In this document: one piece after another, positions 35,930 through 49,715 of the stretch
How positions within the stretch are numbered: position 1 is the first letter of the stretch
Layout: each line of letters starts with the position of its first letter
NCBI GenBank assembly: GCA_026874595.1
Contig: CM049318.1
Coordinates: 19,691,456 to 19,755,455, forward strand
Direction: 5' to 3'
Length of the DNA: 64,000 bases
DNA from: Sipunculus nudus
Taxonomy: Eukaryota > Annelida > Sipuncula > Golfingiida > Sipunculidae
The notes under the pieces: generated by a model
Seen by the model: the letters and a program-made list of their open reading frames with translations, nothing else
The model's database searches: none
What the model was told of the DNA's origin: nothing
Translations under genes and position numbers: made by a program

Positions 35930-37880
35930 CCCCTATCCGCCCCTGACTGTAATTGCAATACAATGGATTTATGATCCCCCTCCCGTCAGTTCTATATCGA
36001 GATTACAGTCACTGGAATTCTGTGGAATCATCCAGTCCCCATGATCTCAACATAGAGGTCACCGCAATAGGCCTACATCAAAATCATGGACACCTCCCTG
36101 TCATGTCAAAATAGAGATCCAATCATAATCACTGTAATACAAAGGCATTATCCTATCAGCCAGTTCTATAAGTAGGGTGTATCGTATTGAAACTAGAAAA
36201 ATCATAGAAATATGCAAAAATTCTTACCGTGTTTCCAGAAACCGTCCTCCCTCCTGCAAGATTAGGACAGAAACATCTTACCACTGAGCGAGGCCACATT
36301 TATATAAATACAGATTATATAAAGACCTTATTACGTGATCACTGTCCATAGTCCACTACAATAATCCCTAGAGGGTATAGACTGATAGAGAGATGGACAT
36401 ATACGGAGGTAACAGTTAAGTAACTGTACTAATACCGAAGATCAGAACATCACGGGAGTACACATGTGCCCGTACTGAAGGATAGTAAACAAGCACGGTT
36501 GCTTATCATATGATAATAAGTTAGCTACGTGCATCGAGGGATTTATGTAAGTGTACGTGGGTGGAATTGGCTGGCACTGCAGGGGGATTATGACGTTTGA
36601 CTTCAAGTGTGTTTCTAGAGAGAGATTTCTTAATTTGTCTGTTGAAAACCCATAAATAAGTCTACAGTTTAAACAGTATTTGCTTGGTACCAGTGACAAG
36701 CATGAAAAAATATTAATATTAATAATAATAATAATAATAATAATAATGATAATAATATGTTTGTGATTTTTTTCAGCGACGTCATATATATTTCGTATGT
36801 CCAACATTCATTTGATGTAATGACATATTTCCAGTCATTCGTGAAATGACTTAAAGTAATGGGTCATTACCACACAAAATGCTATCAGACGTATCATGTA
36901 ACAGATAACGAATTAAAATAACCAGACGTGTCTATCAATGGGTAACATTATTTTACTTTAGAATATTTAATTTCAACCAATATTAGATAAGACAGAGTAG
37001 TATAATTAGGAGAGTAATAATGATAAAATAAGTGTGAACAATGAAAATAATTTTTATTCATTCATTATTATATGAATAACATCAAAATGGATTTGACAGT
37101 CATACACTTTTCAGATTTCACCAGTACAATCTATAAAACATTTCTGTAAATGTCCTTAAATAATGATTGGTTTGCTCTGAGAAAAAGTTTTAAAAAAATT
37201 CGTTAGAAGTATATATAGATAAACATATATAACATGAACTGGTCTGTGAAAATAGAAATAAAAATCGGACTCGCTAAAAGGTAACTTCTATTTCGACTTA
37301 AATAATAATAAAACAAGCTAGAAAGACGAACAAATAAATATTCCTGAAATATACAGGTTAAACCAACATGGCACGTGTTCCTGACCCGGCAAAAATGAGG
37401 TTAGAGTGATGACTAGTGGACTGACTATTAACGTGTATTGACAGTTAACATATATATACATTTTATATATGTTTAAAGAGGTGAAAAAGTCAATTTATCA
37501 AAGTTTGTGAGACCTGAAACAGATTACTGCTCTTCACCGTCTTGGCATGGTATGTGTTGTTTGTTTGTAAGTTACGCATGGTACATGATGACTATTAATT
37601 GGTTACTTATGGTACATTATGATTGTTTGTCGGCTATTTATGGTAACTGATTTGTTTCTAGGTCACTTATGGTACGTGATGTTTGTGTGTGTACGTGTGT
37701 TAAACGATAATTATCTTGACTACCTGACAACAAAATTTGCTTCCCCATTTAAATAAAAAATCTACATTTTCTTAATATCTCTTATGCACGCTTTATACTA
37801 GGATCTTGACTGGAGTATTACCTACGTCTTTTTTAACCATAAAATTAGATGCATATTCATGAGGTATTAGCTAAACTGAT
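35930..37880. other. Intergenic DNA with degenerate short repeats
   Basis: No gene. About 35985-36180 has loosely repeated phrases (CAGTTCTATA, GAGATTACAGTCACTG, AATCATCCAGTCC). (TAA)n lies at about 36717-36747. Confidence 0.45.
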
Positions 37881-38046
37881 GTTACCAGTAACACAAATAT
37901 GACTAGTAACATAGGTAAGCCCAATTAGACATGTATAGCTGATTGAACAAATAAGAACAGTTATACAAATATGACTAGTTATACAAATGTGACTGACACG
38001 ACAGTTATCAAAATATGACATGTATAGAACCAGTTACAAAAAATGT

Positions 38047-38305
38047 GACTAGTATAGAATCAGTTACCAAAATATGACTAGTACAGAATCAGTAACCAAA
38101 ATATGACTAGTATAGAATCAGTTGCCAAAATATGACTAATATAGAATCAGATGCCAAAATATGACTAGTATAGAATCAGTAACCAAAATATGACTAATAC
38201 AGAACCAGTAACCAAAATATGACCAGTATAAAATCAGTTGCCAAAATATGACTAGTAAAGAATCACTTACAAAAATATGACTGGTAAAAATCGGTTAAAA
38301 ATATG
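38047..38305 (+). repeat. 29-bp minisatellite, about nine units
   Basis: The unit is close to GACTAGTATAGAATCAGTT followed by GCCAAAATAT, repeated about nine times with a few substitutions. More degenerate units extend upstream to about 37890. Confidence 0.88.
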
Positions 38306-38345
38306 ATATGTCTTATATAAAACTAGTTACAGAGATTTGACTAGT

Positions 38346-39489
38346 TAGTTAAACTGACTAACCAGGACCCTTAATCACAGATTGTCGAAAAGATGCAGAG
38401 CTACACACTTCAGGGGCGGCACAAAAGTGCGTTTTGATAATCTAAAAGCATAATAGCCACATCCAGATTGTGTCCCCTCTACCATATACAAAACCCGAAT
38501 TCCACCAGGAGTTATCATATATTTATAAATGGTAATCCTAATTTCAGGCCTCATCCCTGACAGAATCCCATATTTAAAACCAATACAAAACATGTTTTAA
38601 ATGCATATTAAACCCCATAAATATACATCTATAATTATTGATTGGGGTCGCTTTAGACTATTTTCACCGAAATTGTCTCGTCTCGGATATGCAGTTTTTT
38701 TTTGTTTTTAATCGTCGGCAATGATGCAAATTGTGACCTTAGCATCATATTTGTCCTTATAGCTCCATAAATCCAGACATTTCAGTTGATTTTTCGGAGG
38801 AGCTATCCCTTATACAAATTAATTTTTGCCATGTTATTCCTATGGCCTGTGCCACAAAATGTTCACCTGTCACTGGTGTGTTATTGTGTTATCTGTTACC
38901 ATTAAAACAGGTTAGCCAGTCATCGTTATATAACAGCTCCATTTGTCTTATTTAAATATTATATATTTTATGTTAAATATACAATAGCGCCATATGTTCT
39001 ATTTGGGATGAAACTAAGCCTTTCTTCAAGTGCAAAACAATTTGCGGGTAGGATAAGCTAATAATTCTTAAGTTAACGATAAACCAAATGACAATATCCA
39101 CAGATATTTTTACGTTTGCTCATTGTTATCTTCCTTGCTCAATTCTAAGAAATAAAAAAGTAAAGTTTATAAGCATTTTAGGTAGTTTGTTACAAATGAG
39201 AAAGATCCATGGCAGATGAAGAAAAAAATATTGGCATATTATTTTAAATATTTACTTATTTTAAATATTTCCTTATTTTCATATATGATTAATAAGACAA
39301 GTAATTGAAACATATAGATTTAACTTTTTGGCCGGTATTACATATAACTTAATATAGGGCCTATAAGGAATTTAAACACATTTCTGTGCAAGTTCCAGTC
39401 AGTGTGCTTTGGCCAGGGTTTCTACAGTAACATAGCTGAGACCCTGCCTTACCTTCATATAAAATCATGATCATTACTCAGTGTCATTA
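38346..39489. other. Intergenic DNA, no feature seen
   Basis: AT-rich, without a supported gene or clear repeat; it lies downstream of uncharacterised copy B. Confidence 0.45.
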
Positions 39490-40701
39490 TTACTGCGTCC
39501 AGAAGAGACGGACGGTTTTAAGCCACGCCCCCTCAATACTTGAGGAATACATTTTGTCTAAGTAGGGCGGGTACTTGTAGTTGATTGGCATTGGGACGCT
39601 GTTAATACCGACTAAGCGTCCTTGACCTACAGCTTGCGCAGCGTCGGGAGTTAAACGAGACAGGCTCTCTGGAACACTCTCGTACTTCGGAAATTTCATA
39701 AATCCGCCACGGGAAACCTGTTTTGGCACCAGCGTTAAGGAAGAAAACCGGTCTGGATATGGTGGCGGCAGATCGTCATTGGCTACGTCATCAAGGGCGA
39801 TGTAATGTACCCGGATGAAGTAGATGACGTCATTAATGGAGGATGCTGGGAACGGAAGCTTTTTCTCAGAAAACGAGCCATCCCTTGCGATGTTGTCAAC
39901 AATGGAGGTCACCGTCTCCAAATTTATTACCTGAAGTTTATTCTTTTCTCTGCCTTCATTTACCCATTTTTGTACATCGGAGAAGACTTCATCATACGAC
40001 TCAAACACCAAATTCCCGAAGAGCATCCCCCTTTTCTTAACACAGGCTGGGATGAAGTCTGCATAGCGTACATTGGTGGGTCCCGGTTGCCCAACTTCGT
40101 AAAAAACACGCATGAACTCTACCTGATATGAAGCTGTAGATAAGCTGTAAAAAACTTGATTTGGGTCTGCTTTGGCTCTGTGGTAAAGCCAGAAAGTACA
40201 AGTGTTTACATTCAGTACCTTTCCAATACAAAAATTCCCAGAACTGAGGTGTTCGTTAAAGTTTTCAGATGCGGCCATCAGAGGTTCGCAGTATTGCTTA
40301 CTGAAGACATTCCCCTCTGACCACGCGCGTGGCGATATGGTAACAAAACCCAGCACCTGAACCGGGGCTGTGTCATATGATGGCCGCTGCTTATACCATA
40401 CCCTAAGCGCATGTGCAGCCCAACCATCCAACCGGAAGCAGTTGTCACTGTCCGTGAATAGTGTAAAGTCGGTTTTGTGACTGTCTACTAGGAGGCGCTT
40501 TCCCGTGCCGTAAATGATAACTGTCTCGCAGGAAACGACTTTGTTTTCAGGATGAGTTGTCAACCAATAATTCGCCCTGTCGACCAAATCGCCGAAAACA
40601 TCAAAACTCCCCTGTCTCTGCCGATCAGGCTTTCTGGGTTCTTTCGGTATAAAGTCCACAAAGAGTAGCGCCCCCTGTTGATTAGTTTCAGATGACGCCA
40701 T
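39490..40701 (-). CDS. Uncharacterised intronless gene, copy B (403 aa)
   Basis: Single frame of 403 aa with ATG at 40699-40701 and TAA at 39490-39492. It is paralogous to copy A about 6 kb away on the same strand and carries the same blocks (VVSCET..IYG, LDGWAA, SSGNF.IGKVLNVNTC, FMRVFYEVGQPGP, ETVTSIVD, DVIYFIRVHY, WLKTVRL). It differs by a longer N-terminal linker (RKPDRQRQGS region) and an insertion around the middle (KWVNEGREKNK region), which account for the 15 extra residues. Family and function are unknown to me. No membrane segment, signal peptide or metal-binding cluster is apparent. The start Met is supported because the preceding codons do not align with copy A while MAxSETN does. 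Confidence 0.87.
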   Translation of the reverse strand: MASSETNQQGALLFVDFIPKEPRKPDRQRQGSFDVFGDLVDRANYWLTTHPENKVVSCETVIIYGTGKRLLVDSHKTDFTLFTDSDNCFRLDGWAAHALRVWYKQRPSYDTAPVQVLGFVTISPRAWSEGNVFSKQYCEPLMAASENFNEHLSSGNFCIGKVLNVNTCTFWLYHRAKADPNQVFYSLSTASYQVEFMRVFYEVGQPGPTNVRYADFIPACVKKRGMLFGNLVFESYDEVFSDVQKWVNEGREKNKLQVINLETVTSIVDNIARDGSFSEKKLPFPASSINDVIYFIRVHYIALDDVANDDLPPPYPDRFSSLTLVPKQVSRGGFMKFPKYESVPESLSRLTPDAAQAVGQGRLVGINSVPMPINYKYPPYLDKMYSSSIEGAWLKTVRLFWTQ

Positions 40702-41946
40702 CTTCTTGGAGTAGGTATAAAAATGAAGTCAAGTCCGTTTCCGTCTCTCTGTTACATGCTTCTACCTGTTGTAAGAAGAAAGGAATATTATTAACGGCCA
40801 TTATACATATAAAATAAAGGAAACACGAACATATTTTCTTATTAACAGGCGTATGAGCTGTCCTTATGCACTTTTCCATAAACAAAGATTTAAACATTTA
40901 AGAAGAGTACTTCTCCAATAAGTTGTACGTATTCATAGGTAAAATAATCTTGTTTTGTGCAGCGATATATCGACCGAAACCCTGATAAGAAATCATCTAT
41001 GTCCAACAGAACACAAAAATAACTCTTGTACAAGTTACTGATATGGTTAAAACTAACATACATCCTTACCGCATTACAGTACGCAATGCACTCGGCAAGT
41101 ACACCTTTCCAAGTACATGTATATACAAACAGGTACATGTATGTAGGTATAACATCAACCACCAGTGATAAGATACCGGTCCAGAGTCCGTTATAAAGAC
41201 TGGGACTGATAACATGCAGGGCAGATGTTTACGTTCATTTTTTTTTCAGTCGACATATTCATATATCAATGACGTGAACCTGCCCTCACGCTGCCGTACT
41301 AATGAATCATGTCAGGTGTCTGTCGTCATAATGAAGGGTTTTTGCTGTGGGACAAATTAATTTTTAGGAAGGGGAATTCCGTTGTAGGGAACCGTTGCTC
41401 TTCATTCAATACATGCACATACAAGTGGTTAGAGCATTAGCGGGGATTATGACGTCACCACATCCCTGCAAAGACCCTTTTTATACATCCTGAATTGCAT
41501 GAGACAATAAAGCTGACAAATTTATCTCACTATCAGAGCTGACCAGACTCACCAGAGAGCGCATACCTCCGCCATCGCGGTCAACGACTACTAGATTGAT
41601 ACATTTATATGTTTACAGACAGATTTGATCTTATCACGTCTCATCGCCTCCAAGCAGCCTCCCAATAAATCCTGACAATTATTTTACCCAGATCAGATGA
41701 CCCATGGGGAAAGGCGCGAAATGGCACTTTATTCGAGATTAATAACGTTTCGGGCGTAGGGTTATAAGTGCTGATTACATGCGCGAACTTTGCCTCGATG
41801 GCTGCTTGGTTGTATATCTTGCTGATTTTTTTAACCGAAGTCCAAGAGTTCCAACAGTTTAAGTTCCACACACAAAGGTTACCTGTTCTAATTTATGTTC
41901 CAGCTGACACTTTGGCTCTGCAGACCGAGTTATCTTGCTAATCACA
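40702..41946. other. Divergent intergenic region
   Basis: It lies between the 5' end of the - strand uncharacterised gene B and the 5' end of the + strand ACAD-like copy 1, so it should hold both promoters. AGAGAGCGCATACCTCCGCC near 41555 is a fragment of the repeat family at 9.4 kb. Confidence 0.5.
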
Positions 41947-42590
41947 ATGTGTTCTCTGCGGGTTGTCCTCAGGTATCGCGGCCTGGTAGGGTGTACAAGT
42001 CTTCTACTGCAGCGTAATTGTCAACAATTCAGGTTTGTTTTATGGTAATCTTAACTCTGGTTATCGTCCACGAATGCGTACTCTGATTTGTTATATACAC
42101 GGTAACGTGCCCCACGTATTTCGTAGTTTATGATCAAACCAGTGCTGGTTAATTATTAACCTCGAACACGTGGATGGTAGAAGGCATGCGGTGACAGTTA
42201 TAAATAACGGCATACTTAACGCAATCATTGATTTACAAACATAAATTTACCTTAAAGAAGCATGTTGTAAGGACGATATACGCTCACTCCTGTCCATCTC
42301 CTGTCTGTCCGTCATGAAATAATTGGTCATTGTTATATATCCCACAAGGCAAATCGATGTCAGTCAATTCAGTCAGTTTTTAACGTGACAAAGATGATCC
42401 TCCTTTTGGGAGATAGTTGCTCTTGATTGCTGCTATTCCCTTGTCAAGAGTGTGTGATTGTGTATTGATATACATGCTATCTATCTATCTTTCTGTCTGT
42501 ATATATCTCTCTCTCTATCTATAGATATGTTTATCTATTTGTCTGCCTATCTATCAATATGTATAGCTATCTATATATGTATCTATCTAT

Positions 42591-42635
<45 letters not shown>

Positions 42636-45600
42636 TATTAAGGATACAGAGATTATAGCTGTTTGACATGCACATGTATGTACATATCTTTCAGGCACAA
42701 AGCAGATCAATTCCATTATAATGCCAAATATAAACAACGGAAATTAAAATTGATTATGCATAAAACACAGCATTTATTTACCCTTCCACCATGATTTCTC
42801 TAATACAAAGAAAGATCCATAGTCCTAGTGTGAGAAGTGCCTCTCAGCAGACGTTCCGGCCCGAAATCGCCCAGGCAGGCAATCTACTAGACATCGGAAC
42901 TCAACGAATGTGGACGGAGGAACACGACGAGTTCCGAAGACATGCTAGGAGGTTTTTCACTGAAGAGGCCGCTCCCAACAAAGAGAAGTTAGTGTTTAAT
43001 ATTTTTATTTGCTTTATTTTCCAGAATATACTTTTACCAGCGTATAACCTGTTTAATATTTTGTACTTGATACCATGCGTAGTTTCATCCCAAAATACGA
43101 AAGATGACGCTGCAAGTTCACCAGCTAGATAAATTGGTTTATTTTCTGGTAGATGCGATAGATCTTTCACAAAATAATGTCAGATTCCTCTGGATCTGGG
43201 GGGGGGGGGAAATATGAAAATGGCCCCCATAGGTCACACTTGGCATCGTTTTCTAAACTTCAAAATCAATTACCTATATATTTCGAATACGTGTCCCAAA
43301 AGAAGTTGCGTGGTAGCGGTTGAATGACACCATTGTCAGTTATGATATACTCTTACATTGTTTGTGTTTTTATATTTACTTATTGGTTGTGTCTTCTTCT
43401 GTTTCATTTGTTTGCCCCCGAAAGTCATCCTAAATCGAGTGGGGTCTCCTTGGCTCCATAATTTCGAGAGTTATAGTTGGCTTTGATGAAGGATGATGAA
43501 TTTTATAAGCGTATTACCTAAATGGACACTATATGTATGATAAATCGATGCATAACAAGCAACAGAGATCAAGGAAAAATTGTTTGATAAGAACCTTACA
43601 TAAATCAACAACATATATTTTATATATTAAAACTTATAAAAACTGAAAAAAAAATAAGCGACAATGATGATAATATATCTGTATATTATAGTGTACGTCA
43701 CTCATAGGATGCAAGCTCTCTCACACAATTGAAATATTGTTTGGTATTTATACAAATTACTACAATGAATTATTGAAACAATCTACAGTGAAACATCGTT
43801 GTGTCGAACTCGGTTAAGTCGAATTCCCGCGTGTGTCGAACGTTGAGTCCCTGCAAAAAATAGTTTAAACCTAACTAATTTAATTCCTTTTGTGTCGAAC
43901 TTGGCCGGATGTGTCGAAAAAACCTAATGTGTCGAGTTGTTTTGTTGGTCCCAAGCTAGTATTTCTATCGCTTAACTCGAAGTCATGTCGCCTGAAGGTT
44001 TGGACAACAGTTGTGCACGGTCCGTCAGTTGTGTTTCGGCCATGAGGACCAGTTATTTACGTTATCAATACCTGCAAGGCTCATACTCGTCTACCGCGAT
44101 GACTCTGTCACTCGACTCGAGGTCATGCTGCTTTAATGTTTGTATAACAGCTGTGCACGCTCCATTAATCATACCTACGGTTGTGTTAACCAGTTAACTA
44201 GTTAGATAATTAATACACAATAAATAAGCCACATAATTAATAACGGCAAGGATCTTTCTCATTTAGCGCCATGGTTTACACACCTGGTCCTTTGTTCACC
44301 TTATTTATCGATAATAATCAAGGCTAGAGAAGGTCGAATGTGATGAACATCGGTTGTCTCGAACTCCGGTTGAGTCGAGGTAAATCACCAGTCACTTCGA
44401 CTTCGACACAACGGGGTTTCACTGTATTTTGGCATTAAGACCTATGGTAATAGATTTCGGGCAAATACAAAACAGCTTCAGTGCTTCCCTTCGCTTAATT
44501 ACTGAATGGCAATATCTGTTATATTTCTATCTACTTATTAAAAATCCATATAAAAATTGGCAACCTGTTACATATATTTATAAATATTCCTACACATACC
44601 TTCCTTATGTATCTTTATTCATTTTGTAGATGGGAGGCTGCCGGCATTATAGACAGAGAGGCGAGTTATACATTTACATATGTAAAAACGTGTTAACATA
44701 TAAACATGTTATGTATTTATGTAAACCAAACGCATAAGTAACGAGCATGAGATATTAGATTCATTGTTATACTCAGAGCTTTATTGCCACTACAAGGATG
44801 GAATGCATTTAATCCCGTTCGTGTGTGTTTGCTTTGTTTTTACTTTTCAAAACATAACTCACGCAATCATGAACGGAATCTCATGAAATTTTCAAGTCAT
44901 TTCGGGAATGAACTAATAAAAAATCGGTTAAATTTTGGTGTGGATCCGAAATATTCACAAATGTACAGTCACTAATTAAAAAATGAACATGATAATATGG
45001 GCCGAATACATGCATGCAAGCACGGCTTGGGGAGCATCCCCCAAAAGAGAACCATCACAAAGCGGAGGCTTGCATATCTTAAAATGCAGATTTCTAGTTA
45101 AGGATAAGTCCATCGCCGATGAGCAGACCAGGAACCTTGTTGTAAAAATGACAAGTGTTCTTAAAATAACCTCCGGTTTATAAATAAGAAGTGTATGATA
45201 ATGAATGCGTTATCGTTACAGATCTTTCTGAAGGCCGGAGAACTTGGCCTGCTGGGGGTGGCCACTCCCGCCGAACTAGGTGGTCATGGCCGAGATATAT
45301 TATATGCTGGCATTTTATGGGAGGAACAGTAAGTATATTCAGAAAAGTGCAACCTCTGGAAAACAACATTGTAATTTTCCATTTATAATACTAAACAATG
45401 CATTTTTTTGGTACTTGAACACTTTTTTGAATCAGGGAAATTTACTATTCAACAAACGGAGAATGAAACTGTGCTATTGGGTCCATACATTTCCCCACAT
45501 AACAAAATCCTAAATCTTTAGATATTAACAAATCAGATTTAAAAATAAAGCCTATCATTGATACTTTTTTAATATTGTTACGGAACCTAATATCAACAGA

Positions 45601-48600
45601 TCACGTATGTGTGATGAACATAAATTTTGTAATGGAAATAAAAAAAAATCAGATTCTGTAACACTAGGCAGCGGGAAATGTCTAAAGGGAATGAATAAAG
45701 AAGTCAGTGTTTTTTATTTAACAAATAACTATAATTTATTCTTAAAACAACCCTAACGTTACAATACACCAAATCAATACAATTACACAGTACAACAACA
45801 GTATTACAGCAAATCAATATAATTACACAGCCTGATAAACAAAGATAAATAAGATTCGTCACAAATCCAGAAGAAAAACTGTAATAGCCGCACTTATCGG
45901 ATAAGGTCCAACAAACTGATTTACACACTGCTGTGTCCGCTGGAATATTCTCTCACCTCCCTCTCGGCTTAAAAAAACAGCCCCTATTTATAACCTTTCT
46001 TCCGAAAACTCTAGAAAATTCCCTTTCACGAACAATGGAAAAGGACAATACACGTGCACAGACGCGAACATTCGAGACAGGCACGGCAGCGAGGTGTTAC
46101 ACTCCCCGAGAGTTCAACCAGTACGGATTAAACTGAGAGTGCAACACCCGGCCAGGCGAGGCCTCTACACGAGTTACGCCCGTGTCACACAATAAAAAGC
46201 GGCACCTGTAACAATATGCAATCACAAGTTACCACATGGCTGCTTTTTTTTATAAAGTCACAGTTTTCATGAAGTTTTAATCCTGATATATTAAATTTCA
46301 TGATGATTTTGCATTTCAGGTGGAGGGCAAACTGCTCAGTCCCTGTGATGGCCCTGCAGAGTGACGTGTGCATGACTTATTTGGTTCTTTACGGTACTCA
46401 GGAGCAGCAGCGGAAGTTCTTACCGCGCATGACGGAAGGATCCTGTATCGGCGCCATTGCAATGACAGAGCCTCATGCCGGAAGGTTGGACTGTACATAT
46501 TGATATTTTGGTGAAGAGTGCGCACCACAAGGCTTAAAATTTAATTTCTTCAATAATTATATGTATATTTTTAATGATATTTTACCAAAATGTACTCCTA
46601 AATTTAACTTAGTATGTATTGATATGAAAGCAAAAGAAATGTATATACTACTACTGCCACAACAACAACAACTGCTACTACTACTGCTTCTACTAATAAT
46701 AAATATAATGAACAACGTTAGTGTAATGTCGTATATGCATGGGGGATTATAAATACACACAAACTTAATGAAAATATATACACATCACATTTTTTCCTAT
46801 AAGCATTTCTCTCGTCCGGCGCGAAAAGACCGTGCTTCAAGCGGCCTGCCCGGCCTGTCATATCATGAATTGTGAACAATTTGGCACCTGGTGAGACCGT
46901 TATCAAAATGGCTAATCAAATCCGACAAATACAGTAGTCACAACTGTTCAAACACTATAAAAAACAAGAACACAGGTATCACTAGCAGGTAGGTTTACAT
47001 GTTTCGTACGATTGGTCCAATTCTCGATAATGTCTGGTATTGCAAGACCGTTGATCTTGAAACAGCGAGAGAATTTCTTTGCTGGGTGCGTAAAATAAGT
47101 GTACGCGAGTCACCTGATTGGTTCACTTGTCATGTTCACAATTCATGATAGAAAGCTGGCCTGGTGGCGTACTGGAGCACGGTTTCTACGCGATAAAGCG
47201 AGAGAGCTTGCTTAAAGGAAAATGAATCCTAGTATATATATCTTATTTGCTTACAATGTATGTTACAGTGATTTACAGGCTATTCGCACGCATGCGCGGC
47301 GTGACGGTGACGGCTGGGTGTTGAATGGTAGCAAGGTTTTCATCTCACACGGCATCCTTGCCGACCTCATCATCGTGGCGGCCGTGACGAGTGATGACGT
47401 CAAATCACCTGCTCACGGTATCAGCCTCTTTCTGGTGGAGCGAGGCATGCCGGGATTTTCCAGGGGTCGTAACCTGAACAAATTAGGCCTCAAGGCCGAG
47501 GTTATAATCCATTCTTTTGTACTCTAAGGCTCTCTGACTGCCCAAAAGTCCCCCAGATTGAACTAGGCCTACTTGTAGATTCAAATGTGCAAACTTCCTT
47601 ATGTCCTGACGACAACTGAATTGCAGGACGTTTAATATTATTCAATATTTATATACCAACTCTCCGTAGGGAAATTTATTTGTACCATATCGTTCTCATG
47701 TGTTATTCGTATATGGTATACTATTTCGATAGAGCTGTCACTTGTGCAAAGTACGTTAAATCAATTTATACTGTCGGTGTGGGTAGAGTGATATTTAAAT
47801 TAGTCTCGACTCTAAATTTAAACTTATCATATGAGTATTATGGGCAATGATCCAACGCATAATGCGTAGAGGAAAATTAATTATGATTACTAAATCGCTC
47901 TTTTCTTGTATAACTGCTGCACCCATTATATTTGTCTGTAAGCGCAAGATGTTTGCACGCATGTAATACATTTATATGTTAACCTACACAAAGAGCTAAT
48001 CCTAAGAGCGAAAGAAAATCAACGAAGTAAGTCCCGATTTCCAGACTATGATAATATCTGTTTTTTTAAAGGACACTGCAGAGTTATTTTTCGAGGACGT
48101 CCGGCTGGGCAGAGAGCACCTCCTGGGTGAAGAGAACAAGGGCTGGTTCCACATGATGTCTCAGTTACCCCAAGAGCGCATGATCGTGGCAGCCAGAGGT
48201 CAAGGCCACATGGAATGGATCTTTGAGAAGACGAGGGAGCACATAAAGCAAGGATACCTCGGCGGCATGAAAATGGCTGACTCACAGGTGAATGGATTAT
48301 AAATAAATTATCAGACACTGATAATAAATAAATACCTCATTTCCTTCTACAAAAACTAATTCAGGGCTTATACTTGGCCGATAGTATCCACGGTTGCTTA
48401 CGATGTGACACCAGTTTAATATCGGGAACCACACTGAGGGTGTTGCGTCACCTAATGTATCACGTGGTCCTAATTTACGTCCAGTGGCGTCAACTTATCT
48501 TCAAGGGTGGGGGATGACTCGCAGGGAGGGGAGATGACTGGCAAGGGATTGGGGGATGACAGGCGTCGGAGGGTATTCAAAATTCAGATAAAACAGACAT

Positions 48601-49664
48601 GTTTATATATATATATATACAGGCGGACCCCGTTAATCCGGCACCATCGGGGATTAGGAATTATGCCGGATTACGCAGTTTGCCGGATTACGTATCAGGG
48701 ACACCCACAGCTAAAAACACAAACCCAGGGAAGAGCAATATTTGCCGTATCTGTGATTATAATTAAAAATGAATTATATTATGCATAAAGTAAAAATTGA
48801 GTGATAATAAAAGTAAATAAAACACTTCAAACAATGTGCAAATAAACTTTATTCAAAAGTTCCAGCAGGATGTATCGCTACAAAAAATAATGCAAATCGG
48901 AGGAATTACAGAATCATCACCTATATACAATGTCCATATACATTTTTACACAGTGTGACTAGTTTTCACCAGGGTAAATGACTGACTTACTTTGCACTGA
49001 AGTATCTGTCCAATGTGCACTGCTTGTTGTGACGGAGAGCGGCTGAATTGAGTCTAGACAGCATGTCTCGCAGTAGCAGCAAATCCCGCTCGCCGAAATC
49101 CTGGGGCTTCGTCTCCGCGTATCTGACCATATCCCGCAGTCCCTGTCTGGCGATCTTAGCAGTTGGCGGCTGCTGTTCGTCCGGACTCGCGTCACACTCT
49201 TCCTCGCTATCATCATCGTCTTTCTTCCCGACCGACACAATATCCAAAATGTCCGCGTCACTAAGCATATCTCCTGTAGGAACACCGGAATCAACCACGA
49301 GATATTCATCCGCGGTTAGCGTGTTTTCGATTGGTATAGCTGAGCGACAACTCGGGCAAGCTCGGCAGTATCCGGCAGTGACGCAGAAGGGGGCGGGGCT
49401 GTCTCATCGCTGTTTGGGAGAATGCCTGTATGCTTGAAACAGTTGGCGACAGTCTGCTCGCTGACCTCGTTCCAAGCCTGTTTTATGAAGTAGATTGCAT
49501 CTTTCACAGACGTTTTCTCTATTGCCCCACGGTCCTCAACTTGTGCAATGCAGTCCTTTGCCTGTATCTTTCTGTAGTAACATTTGAAGGCTTGAATAAC
49601 CCCCGCGTCAAGTGGCTGTAACTTTGACGTGGTATTGGGCGGCAGATAAACCAGTCGAACATGA

Positions 49665-49715
<51 letters not shown>

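Noticed and set aside
36442-36807. 121-aa frame with a poly-Ile stretch
   Set aside because: The Ile run is a translated (TAA)n microsatellite; no homology is apparent.
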